Of a DNA stretch of 9,101 nucleotides, positions 1-5,761 are shown in pieces. Origin of the DNA: Candidatus Sodaliphilus limicaballi (GTDB lineage Bacteria > Bacteroidota > Bacteroidia > Bacteroidales > Muribaculaceae); contig JAGHSP010000065.1 in NCBI GenBank assembly GCA_018065815.1, forward strand, positions 1 through 9,101. The letters run 5' to 3'. Made by a program: the position numbers and the translations under genes. Each line of letters starts with the position of its first letter. Within the stretch, counting starts at the first letter, position 1. The notes beneath the pieces are model-generated. The model worked only from the letters and a program-made list of their open reading frames with translations. It searched no databases and was not told where the DNA came from.

Positions 1-134
1 CGCTGGTTGTAGAGCGCAGCTGCATCTGACGGGCTATCGGGGTCAACGTTGGTGTCAAGCCAGTCGTTGCATGATGTAAGGGCTAACGAAGCGAGACCTA
101 CACCGCACAATATCATTGATTTGAAAAATTTCAT
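1..134 (-). CDS. SusD-like outer-membrane lipoprotein, N-terminal fragment (runs off the left edge)
   Basis: Only the first 44 codons are present. The fragment starts with a lysine-containing n-region (MKFFKS) and a hydrophobic stretch, followed by a lipobox L-T-S-C with the lipidated cysteine at residue 22. The mature protein begins N-D-W-L-D-T-N-V-D-P-D-S-P, which resembles the start of SusD-like proteins, particularly the SusD-like_2 type whose members often begin with a 'DxNxDPNxP' stretch. SusD proteins are surface lipoproteins that cap the SusC barrel and help capture a glycan or other nutrient. The start ATG lies 60 nt downstream of the stop codon of the leftward SusC-like gene, on the same strand, as expected for a susC-susD operon. 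There is no Shine-Dalgarno site; the leader is A-rich. The family call rests on the lipobox, the first mature residues and the context. The substrate cannot be told. Confidence 0.88.
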   Translation of the reverse strand, partial: MKFFKSMILCGVGLASLALTSCNDWLDTNVDPDSPSDAAALYNQ

Positions 135-194
135 ATTTGTATATTTTTTTATTTGTGGTTTGAATTAAATAAATCTCACTATTGTGATGGTTTA

Positions 195-3100
195 TTAGAA
201 TGTCAAGTTAACACCAAATGCGAAGCTTGAAGTAGCGGGGATACCACAGTAGTCGAAACCAACTGAAGAAGAACCACCACGACCAGCACCAGAAGCAGCA
301 ACCTCGGGATCACCATCATAGTTAGTGAACAGGAGCAGGTTGGTTGCGCTAGCTGTTACAGAAGCACGCTTGAGGACCTTAGTCTTAGCAAGGAGTTCCT
401 TGGGCAGTTCGTAGCTCAAAGAAATAGAGCGCAGACGCAGGCTGTTAACCTTAGTAATCCAGTTGCGAGTCTCATAGTTGTAAGCACCCTGATAGTAATT
501 CTGAACAATGTTGTAACCACTGATCTGCTTGCCATTGAACTCGTAAGTCTTGTCGTAGCTGGGCTCCCAAGTGAAAGTCTTGTCTTCATAGATGGGCTTC
601 TTGTCAGCATCTGTGCCAGTTTGAACAACACCGCTGATCACGAGAGGCTCGTTACGGAAGTCGCCAGAGAACTTGCTAACACCGCTCATTGTCATCGCAT
701 ACTTGGTTCCGTTGAATACATCGCCACCTACGCGGAACTCCCACAGCATGTTGAATGTGAAGTTCTTGTAAGTAAGAGTGTTGTTCCAACCACCGCTGAA
801 CTTAGCCTCACGGTTACCAACCTGGATTGTAGTGTTGTCGGTAGTGGGGAAGCCGTTCTTGTCAAGGATGAGCTTGCCGTCTTCAGTGCGAGCCCACTTT
901 GTACCAGAGATAGCCATGAAGTTACCGCCAGAGATAGAGCAAGCCTTAGCACCAGCATACTGAACGTCGGTTACATACATGAACTCCATACCCTCGGGCA
1001 GACCGTCCATTGTACCACGGTTACCAGCTACGTTGATACCAGTCTCCCATGTGAAGTCCTTGGTCTGGATGGGAGTACCGCTGAGTGAGAACTCAAGACC
1101 CTTGTTGTAAACGTTACCTGCGTTGATTGAGCAGAAGATGTAACCAGTTGACTGAGGACCACGGGGGCTCAAGATCTGGTTGTAAGAGTCGTTGGTGTAG
1201 TAAGCAGCGTCAAACTTGATGCGGTTCTGGAGGAAGCGCAATTCGAGACCAATCTCAGTAGATTTAGTCATCTCAGGCTTGATGTAGGGGTTACCACGAG
1301 TCCAGCTGTTACCTACTGACACGTTGCCGCCGAGGTAAGAGTGAACATCCCACAGATAAGTGTTGGTCTCGTAGGGGCTTGTGTCCTTACCTACCTTAGC
1401 CCAAGATGCGCGAATCTTACCAAATGACAGCCATTCGGGCTTAGCCTCACCCATGAGCTCGGTGAATGCGATAGCACCACTCACGCTGGGATAGAAGTAA
1501 GAACGGTTCTCGATGGGAAGTGTTGAAGACCAGTCGTTACGGCCTGTAACTGTCAAGAAGATAGCGTTGCGCCAGTCAACACGGAATTCACCGAATGCAG
1601 CAACGAGGCGCTTGCGTGAACTGCTGTGTGCAAAGTTCTTGTTATCCTTTGATGTGTTGTCATAAGAGAAGAACTCGGGAACAGCAAAGTTGAATGCCAT
1701 CTTATAGTCACGAGTAGTGCTGGTGTAGTCGGTAGAAGTACCGAGCATCAAGTTAACGTTGAAGTCACCAAACTGCTTGTTGAAGTTGGTCATCAAGTTA
1801 GTGGTGAGGTAACGATACTTCATAACGTTGTCACTCATCATACCATTCTGCCAAGCACGCTTGATAACGCCGTTAGGAGCGATGCGGTTGTGGTTCTCCT
1901 GTGTATAGCTATCAACACCCATGCGGTAGTTAACCCACCACCAGTCGGTGATATCAGCCTTAACATTGAAGTTGCCAGTGAAGCGCTCGGTCTGGTCGGT
2001 CATGCTGTTCTTGTTGATAATCCAGTAGGGGTTATCACGCTCTTCCCAAGGTTGCAGACGGTCGCCAAACATGCGATAACGTGAGCCATCCTCGTTGAGC
2101 CAGTGAGTCATGTCGTCGGTGGGTGACCAGTTATCTACTGCGTAGAGAGCACCGGTACCTTCTGAACCATAGAGACCACCGCTGGTGAGGGTGCGTGATG
2201 TACGTGAGTCACTGTAAGCAGCATTAGCGCCGAAAGTGAATATCTTATACTTCTGCTCACCGTTGAAACGGAATGTAGTCTTCTTGTAGCCTGTGTTGGG
2301 AACAACACCTGTCTGATCAAAGAATGAACCAGAGAGGAAGAAGTTGCTGTTCTCGGTACCACCCGATACGCTCAGGTTGGTATCCCAAATACCGCCATTC
2401 TGATAGAAGTTGCCGATATTGTCATACACGGGCTGGTTAGTGATGCGATCACCCCAAGAGTTGTAAGAGTAATCGTTGAAGACAGTTCTTTGGAACTTGC
2501 CGTCGCCGTCATAGATATCCTCCATGAAACCGCGGCGGAATTCCTTCTGAGTCTTGGGAAGGGTCTTGCACCAAGAGGTGATGTACTTAGCATTGAGGTT
2601 AACCTCAACTGAACCCGATTTACCCTTCTTGGTAGTGATGATAACAACACCATTGGCAGCGCGTGAACCGTAAAGAGCGGCAGCAGCAGGACCCTTGAGC
2701 ACTGACATGTTCTCGATGTCCTCGGGGTTGATATCCATTACACGGTTAGATGATGTGGTTGAAGTAGTACCAGAACCATCAAAACCTGTATTACCAATAA
2801 TTGAAGAAGAGTTGTCATAGATGATACCATCTACAACGAAGAGAGGCTGGTTGTCCTTGCCCTCGCTGGCAGTAGTACCACCACGCAAGATGATCTGAGC
2901 ACCAGCACCCGCAGCACCCGAAGACTGAGTTACGTTAACACCGGCAATCTTACCCGAGAGTGAGTTGATGGCGTTAGCGGTCTTGTTCTTCATGAGCTCT
3001 TCGGCCTTGAGGTCATCAACGGCGTAACCAAGAGACTTGCGGTCTTTCTTGATACCGAGCGCAGTTACCACAACGTCGTCGAGAACGTTGGATCCGTCAC

Positions 3101-3419
3101 TCAGGGTCACGTCCATAGTAGCACCAGTGACCTTAACCTCCATGGGCTTAGAGCCGATGTAAGAAATCACGAGAGTGCTTCCTGCGGGAGCGTTGATACT
3201 GTAACGACCGTCAACATCAGTAGCAGTACCACGGCTGGTACCCTTTACCATAACGGTAGCACCGATGAGAGGCTCACCATTGGCGTCTTTTACGACACCT
3301 GACACTTTGTTATTCTGCGCAACAGCGGTAAAGCCCACATTGCTCTGGCTTGACACCAGACCAGCGGGAGCACCACATGCAATAGCTAGCGCAGCTAACA
3401 GTACACATTGTTTTTTCAT
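195..3419 (-). CDS. SusC/RagA-family TonB-dependent outer-membrane receptor (left copy)
   Basis: This is a 1074-residue TonB-linked transporter that would import a nutrient, usually a glycan or peptide, across the outer membrane together with its SusD partner. In order it has a Sec signal peptide (MKKQ, then a hydrophobic core; cleavage possibly at A-V-A|Q near residue 34), a carboxypeptidase-D-like regulatory domain (about 39-105, with V-S-G-V-V-K-D and G-E-P-L-I-G-A), a TonB-box region with D-D-V-V-V-T-A-L-G-I (about 115-124), a plug domain (about 125-268) with the SusC signatures F-V-V-D-G and A-A-A-L-Y-G-S-R-A-A-N-G-V-V, and a 22-strand-type barrel ending in N-L-T-F, a normal aromatic C-terminus for BAM insertion. 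It ends in tandem TAA stops. An in-frame GTG lies two codons upstream (3425); I prefer the ATG because the signal peptide starts cleanly there. The start codon lies inside an inverted repeat shared with the right-hand receptor. The SusD-like gene follows after 60 nt. Substrate unknown. Confidence 0.96.
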   Translation of the reverse strand: MKKQCVLLAALAIACGAPAGLVSSQSNVGFTAVAQNNKVSGVVKDANGEPLIGATVMVKGTSRGTATDVDGRYSINAPAGSTLVISYIGSKPMEVKVTGATMDVTLSDGSNVLDDVVVTALGIKKDRKSLGYAVDDLKAEELMKNKTANAINSLSGKIAGVNVTQSSGAAGAGAQIILRGGTTASEGKDNQPLFVVDGIIYDNSSSIIGNTGFDGSGTTSTTSSNRVMDINPEDIENMSVLKGPAAAALYGSRAANGVVIITTKKGKSGSVEVNLNAKYITSWCKTLPKTQKEFRRGFMEDIYDGDGKFQRTVFNDYSYNSWGDRITNQPVYDNIGNFYQNGGIWDTNLSVSGGTENSNFFLSGSFFDQTGVVPNTGYKKTTFRFNGEQKYKIFTFGANAAYSDSRTSRTLTSGGLYGSEGTGALYAVDNWSPTDDMTHWLNEDGSRYRMFGDRLQPWEERDNPYWIINKNSMTDQTERFTGNFNVKADITDWWWVNYRMGVDSYTQENHNRIAPNGVIKRAWQNGMMSDNVMKYRYLTTNLMTNFNKQFGDFNVNLMLGTSTDYTSTTRDYKMAFNFAVPEFFSYDNTSKDNKNFAHSSSRKRLVAAFGEFRVDWRNAIFLTVTGRNDWSSTLPIENRSYFYPSVSGAIAFTELMGEAKPEWLSFGKIRASWAKVGKDTSPYETNTYLWDVHSYLGGNVSVGNSWTRGNPYIKPEMTKSTEIGLELRFLQNRIKFDAAYYTNDSYNQILSPRGPQSTGYIFCSINAGNVYNKGLEFSLSGTPIQTKDFTWETGINVAGNRGTMDGLPEGMEFMYVTDVQYAGAKACSISGGNFMAISGTKWARTEDGKLILDKNGFPTTDNTTIQVGNREAKFSGGWNNTLTYKNFTFNMLWEFRVGGDVFNGTKYAMTMSGVSKFSGDFRNEPLVISGVVQTGTDADKKPIYEDKTFTWEPSYDKTYEFNGKQISGYNIVQNYYQGAYNYETRNWITKVNSLRLRSISLSYELPKELLAKTKVLKRASVTASATNLLLFTNYDGDPEVAASGAGRGGSSSVGFDYCGIPATSSFAFGVNLTF

Positions 3420-3425
3420 ACGCAC
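3409..3425 (-). repeat. 17-bp inverted repeat, left copy, over the start of the left SusC-like gene
   Basis: Read on the minus strand this is GTGCGTATGAAAAAACA, identical to 5745-5761 on the plus strand. It covers an in-frame GTG, the preferred ATG and the codons for M-K-K plus two bases of the Q codon. The bases just outside differ between the copies (T versus A upstream, A versus G downstream), so 17 bp is the exact length. The two copies face each other across the recombinase, as expected for crossover sites of a DNA inversion. Shared ancestry of signal-peptide codons is the competing explanation. Confidence 0.6.
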
Positions 3426-3728
3426 AATTTTGTGAGTTAGTTTATAAAAATTGGTAGTTAGTCTCTATAATAGTCAGTTGTTTAATAAGCTCAACACGCG
3501 CCAAGACATAGTCCGGCACATAATTGAATATGCAAATTTGGTTAAAATTTTTTAGTTGTGCAAGTATTTTTTACATTTTTTTCGGTTTTATGTTTTAAAA
3601 CACATATTTAAAATTTCACGCACGCACACATTTTTATATATATATCACCCGCATCCGGCTGCACTAACACGCCGGTTCCACCCCGTTGCCCATGTAACAT
3701 TTATTTACAATAACCATTTTAAAAATTT
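3426..3728. other. 303-bp AT-rich divergent intergenic region between left receptor and recombinase
   Basis: This gap must hold the leader and promoter of the leftward receptor and whatever drives the recombinase. I see a degenerate leftward promoter candidate (3533-3564), an alternating TA run (about 3635-3645) and a weak 5-bp GC stem-loop (3655-3675: CCGGC, 11-nt loop, GCCGG) shortly before the recombinase start. I see no convincing TTTG-N19-21-TAnnTTTG pair on the plus strand for the recombinase, which suggests weak or non-standard expression. No credible small gene is present. Confidence 0.6.
3533..3564 (-). promoter_or_regulatory. Degenerate leftward promoter candidate for the left receptor
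   Basis: On the minus strand there is CTTG (3564-3561), a 20-nt spacer, then CAAATTTG (3540-3533). Against the Bacteroidetes housekeeping consensus TTTG-N19-21-TAnnTTTG, each box has one mismatch. Initiation here would give a 5' leader of roughly 100 nt before the ATG at 3419. The match is weak and lies in AT-rich DNA, so it could be chance. If real, it would be weaker than the consensus promoter facing the right receptor. Confidence 0.3.
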
Positions 3729-5048
3729 ATGGCAAGAATCTCACTACACCTGTCGAAACGCAGCGACAAGACGACCAACATGCGGGAGATAATGATGCGC
3801 TTTTACCACGGCAAGATCAACCAGCGATGCGGCACGCACATTTGGGTCCCAGCCACGCTGTGGAACGAGAAACAACAAGAGCTGACTCTGCCCAAGTGGC
3901 GCAACATGACTCCTGAACGCAAGAAAATCAAGCGCGAATTAGCCCATCAGGCATCATCGCTCCACAGCATCAAGTCACGGGTGCTGAAAGCCTTCTACAA
4001 GACACCCCAAGAGGACATTGGGCCCGGATGGCTGCGGCAAGTGCTGCTTGGCAACAAACCTGCCGAGGGCAAGAGCGACTCGGTCGTTGCAGTCATGGAC
4101 ACCTACATTGAGCAGGCGGGGTTCTCGCAGTCACGCATCATGCACTTCAAGTCGCTGCGACGCGCCCTCATGCGCTACGAGGCACACGCTTGCAGGCGGC
4201 TCACACTTGCCAAATTCAGCGCTGGCGACATTGACAGCATAGAAGATTTCCTGCGCAGCGAGCACATCCTTGCCAAAGACCCGAAATACCGCAAAACAGT
4301 CGAAACTGTGCCTGGCAGCCGAATGCCCAAAGAACGTGGCAACAATGCCGTGACATGCCTCATGCGCATGCTCCGTTCGTTTTTCTTGTGGGCAATAAAA
4401 CACGGCCACACCGTGGGCAACCCGTTCAAGACACGCCCCATCGAGAACAGCGTGTACGGAACACCGTTTTTCCTCACTGTCGAAGAGCGCAACAGCTTGT
4501 ACTCACACGACTTCTCGCCCACCCCAAAACTGGCAGCCCAGCGCGATATTTTCGTTTTCCAGTGCATGGTGGGCATGCGTGTGGGCGACCTGTATCGCCT
4601 CACGAGCGACAACATCGTGGACGGCACGCTGGAATACATTCCCGCCAAGACGGCAGGCCAACGCCCCACCACGCTGAGGGTTCCGCTCAATGCCGTCGCA
4701 CTCGAGATACTGCACCGTCATTCCCGCCCAGCCCCGATGCCTTTGTTTCCGTTCTCGTCGCGACACAAATATAACTGCGACATCAAGGCCGTCATCCGCC
4801 AGGCAGGCATCACCCGCATGGTCTCGGTGATAAACCCCACGACAGGCGCCACCGAGCTGCACCCCATTTGCGACGTAGCCAGCAGCCACATGGCAAGACG
4901 GTGTTTCATAGGGAACCTGTACAAGAAAGTAAAAGACCCCAACCTGATAGGGAAACTGACAGGGCACACCGAAGGTTCGAGGGCATTCAGCCGCTACCGC
5001 GACATTGACGAGGACACTTGCCGCGAACTGGTGGAGATGCTTGAATGA
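3729..5048 (+). CDS. Tyrosine-type site-specific recombinase (integrase/invertase family)
   Basis: This 439-residue protein cuts and rejoins DNA at specific sites through a covalent 3'-phosphotyrosine link. The complete catalytic set is visible: R284 in V-G-M-R-V-G-D-L, K307 in P-A-K-T-A-G, H387 and R390 in S-H-M-A-R-R, H413 in T-G-H-T-E-G-S, and the nucleophile Y423 in S-R-Y-R-D-I-D. Upstream are an arm-DNA-binding-like N-terminal domain (about 1-90) and a SAM-like core-binding domain (about 115-230). The length and the G-H-T-x-G-S-x-A-F-x-R-Y ending are typical of Bacteroidetes chromosomal recombinases. The start ATG follows an A/T-rich leader without a Shine-Dalgarno site. It stands alone: there is no excisionase, transposition or conjugation gene and no tRNA nearby. 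It sits exactly between two divergent SusC-like genes with inverted repeats at their starts, so a DNA-invertase role is more likely than element integration. Function on those repeats is inferred. Confidence 0.96.
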   Translation: MARISLHLSKRSDKTTNMREIMMRFYHGKINQRCGTHIWVPATLWNEKQQELTLPKWRNMTPERKKIKRELAHQASSLHSIKSRVLKAFYKTPQEDIGPGWLRQVLLGNKPAEGKSDSVVAVMDTYIEQAGFSQSRIMHFKSLRRALMRYEAHACRRLTLAKFSAGDIDSIEDFLRSEHILAKDPKYRKTVETVPGSRMPKERGNNAVTCLMRMLRSFFLWAIKHGHTVGNPFKTRPIENSVYGTPFFLTVEERNSLYSHDFSPTPKLAAQRDIFVFQCMVGMRVGDLYRLTSDNIVDGTLEYIPAKTAGQRPTTLRVPLNAVALEILHRHSRPAPMPLFPFSSRHKYNCDIKAVIRQAGITRMVSVINPTTGATELHPICDVASSHMARRCFIGNLYKKVKDPNLIGKLTGHTEGSRAFSRYRDIDEDTCRELVEMLE

Positions 5049-5100
5049 AACTCGCCATTTTCCCGCCACGGCAGCAAAAACAAGTCGATATGTTTTTCCT

Positions 5101-5127
5101 CTCGGGGAACTCGGGGAACTCGGGGAA
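5101..5127 (+). repeat. Tandem repeat, 3 perfect copies of CTCGGGGAA
   Basis: Three identical 9-bp units run without interruption, beginning 52 bp after the recombinase stop codon. The unit is GC-rich within AT-rich surroundings. There is no reading frame through it that looks like a gene. Copy number may vary by slippage. Confidence 0.9.
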
Positions 5128-5136
5128 TTTTTCTCT

Positions 5137-5163
5137 CGCAGATTACGCTGATTGCGCAGATTT
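5137..5163 (+). repeat. Degenerate tandem repeat, 3 copies of CGCAGATTN-like 9-mer
   Basis: The units are CGCAGATTA, CGCTGATTG and CGCAGATTT. They have the same 9-bp period as the array ten bases upstream but a different unit. From memory, runs of CGCAGATTNCGCAGATT occur between genes in several Bacteroidales genomes, so this is probably a member of a dispersed intergenic repeat; I could not verify that here. Confidence 0.75.
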
Positions 5164-5249
5164 TATTTAGTCTCCAGAAATTAGAATAAATTCTTAATTT
5201 TAGTTTCGCATGTTAAAACCATTTGGGTTTCACCAATTTGCTCCGATTA

Positions 5250-5342
5250 GCGTCCTGCCGGACGCGGTGCTTGTTGCGTTTCTTCCCCCACCGCCACTAC
5301 GTTCGGCGGTGGGGGTTATCCAGGTATTGTCCTGCCGGACAA
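5250..5342. repeat. 93-bp element bounded by two covarying hairpins, with a strong central stem-loop
   Basis: The left boundary is GCGTCC-TGCC-GGACGC (5250-5265) and the right boundary is TTGTCC-TGCC-GGACAA (5327-5342). Both share the core GTCCTGCCGGAC. The two outer base pairs differ (GC with GC, versus TT with AA) but stay complementary, so each copy keeps a 6-bp stem with a TGCC loop. Between them is an 11-bp perfect stem-loop. A 7-bp ATTAGCG occurs at 5246-5252 and 5346-5352, at the edges of the element, and could be a target duplication. The whole looks like a REP/MITE-type intergenic element or a structured RNA. No transposase accompanies it. Confidence 0.6.
5285..5315. other. Strong 11-bp GC-rich stem-loop
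   Basis: CCCCCACCGCC (5285-5295) pairs perfectly with GGCGGTGGGGG (5305-5315) around the 9-nt loop ACTACGTTC. It is the most stable hairpin visible in the window. It lies about 240 bp past the recombinase stop and is followed by TTATCC rather than a T-run, so it is not a canonical intrinsic terminator. It could still block transcription running from the recombinase towards the right receptor. Confidence 0.75.
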
Positions 5343-5443
5343 ATAATTAGCGACAATTACATTAACCCACGAAAGTTGAGTTCTTAATTTCCTTTTGTTC
5401 TTTTGTTCTTCTGTCAAAAATCAAATCATGCGTATGGCGCTGC

Positions 5444-5503
5444 GCTCCCGCAGGGAGCAGTAAGTTTTTTCATGGGGTTAGTGCTCTGCGAGGGAGCAGT
5501 AAG
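5444..5503 (+). repeat. Duplicated 13-bp repeat AGGGAGCAGTAAG with small hairpins
   Basis: The 13-mer occurs at 5452-5464 and 5491-5503, 39 bp apart. The first copy overlaps a 6-bp hairpin GCTCCC-GCA-GGGAGC (5444-5458). The second is preceded by a related but decayed palindrome (GCTC/GAGC). The pattern suggests two diverged copies of one hairpin unit. The repeats lie about 70 to 120 bp upstream of the consensus promoter. Confidence 0.65.
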
Positions 5504-5570
5504 GCAATTGGCAAGGAACTTTTCTTTTTGTCAATCTTTTTTGCTTTGTTCACATTTTTTCAGAAAAAAT

Positions 5571-5601
5571 TTTGTCAGTTGGTGGAATATTTGTATTTTT
5601 G
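5571..5601 (+). promoter_or_regulatory. Consensus Bacteroidetes promoter facing the right receptor
   Basis: TTTG at 5571-5574, a 19-nt spacer and TATTTTTG at 5594-5601 match the Bacteroidetes primary sigma-factor consensus TTTG-N19-21-TAnnTTTG at every defined position. Transcription would begin near 5608, giving a leader of about 140 nt ahead of the ATG at 5751. It lies inside the segment bounded by the 17-bp inverted repeats, so an inversion would point it at the left receptor instead. T-rich DNA raises the chance of accidental matches, but both boxes and the spacing agree. Confidence 0.7.
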
Positions 5602-5607
5602 CAACCC

Positions 5608-5744
5608 GTAAAAGTGGGAAAGTATGTTTTTTTATAAGGAAACACGCTTTATAAGACAAAGTTAACCTCTGGAATATAAGTGAGTTAGAACAAAAAAAAC
5701 AAAACAAATAACTTAAACTAATTATTGTATAACCAATCAAAAAA
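5608..5744 (+). promoter_or_regulatory. Long AT-rich 5' leader of the right receptor
   Basis: If transcription starts near 5608, the leader is about 140 nt. It contains a direct repeat TTTATAAG at 5631-5638 and 5648-5655; the TTATAA cores are self-complementary and could pair or form operator half-sites. A 13-codon upstream frame (ATG at 5624, stop ending at 5665) is present. The last 60 nt are almost pure A/T, a common arrangement before translation starts in Bacteroidetes. A regulatory role is possible but nothing matches a riboswitch I know. Confidence 0.4.
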
Positions 5745-5761
5745 GTGCGTATGAAAAAACA
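5745..5761 (+). repeat. 17-bp inverted repeat, right copy, over the start of the right SusC-like gene
   Basis: GTGCGTATGAAAAAACA is the exact partner of 3409-3425, which is on the opposite strand. It has the same phase relative to the reading frame (GTG, CGT, ATG, AAA, AAA, CA) and encodes the same M-K-K-Q start. The two copies enclose 2,319 bp containing the recombinase, both receptor leaders and the consensus promoter. Confidence 0.6.

Larger units (their letters stand above)
5049..5570. other. Repeat-rich intergenic stretch between recombinase and right promoter
   Basis: No credible gene is present. The region holds, in order, two triple 9-bp tandem arrays (5101-5127 and 5137-5163), a 93-bp hairpin-bounded element (5250-5342), a doubled 8-bp T-rich unit TTTTGTTC (5393-5408), a small hairpin (5444-5458) and two copies of a 13-bp repeat (5452-5464 and 5491-5503). 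Short reading frames here have low-complexity translations and lack a leader or any recognisable domain, so I treat the stretch as non-coding. Confidence 0.6.

Noticed and set aside
3556..3792. 78-codon plus-strand reading frame overlapping the recombinase start
   Set aside because: The translation is low-complexity in the AT-rich part, no domain is recognisable, and it overlaps the recombinase start in another frame.
3729..5048. Integrase of an integrated phage or conjugative element
   Set aside because: No other phage, conjugation or excisionase genes and no tRNA attachment site are seen; the flanks are ordinary chromosomal SusC-like genes. Not fully excluded.
5101..5163. CRISPR array
   Set aside because: The repeats are 9 bp, contiguous and without spacers, and no cas gene is present.
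5285..5315. Intrinsic (Rho-independent) terminator of the recombinase gene
   Set aside because: The stem is strong, but it lies about 240 bp past the stop codon and is followed by TTATCC on the plus strand, with no T-run on either side suited to a classic terminator.
5429..5436. Third copy of the inverted-repeat motif (TGCGTATG)
   Set aside because: Only 8 bp match the 17-bp repeat, and the adjacent A-run is missing; a chance match is adequate.
5555..5569. T6-CAG-A6 inverted repeat just upstream of the promoter
   Set aside because: Simple A/T runs in AT-rich DNA easily give such a palindrome; I see no further support for a functional site.
3432..5688. 9-bp GTGAGTTAG at 3432-3440 and 5680-5688 as recombination sites
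   Set aside because: Both are on the plus strand, short, and not placed symmetrically relative to the receptor starts; a chance match is likely.
5403..5740. Short reading frames on both strands across the repeat region and leader
   Set aside because: They overlap each other and the consensus promoter, span the repeats, and encode low-complexity peptides without recognisable features.
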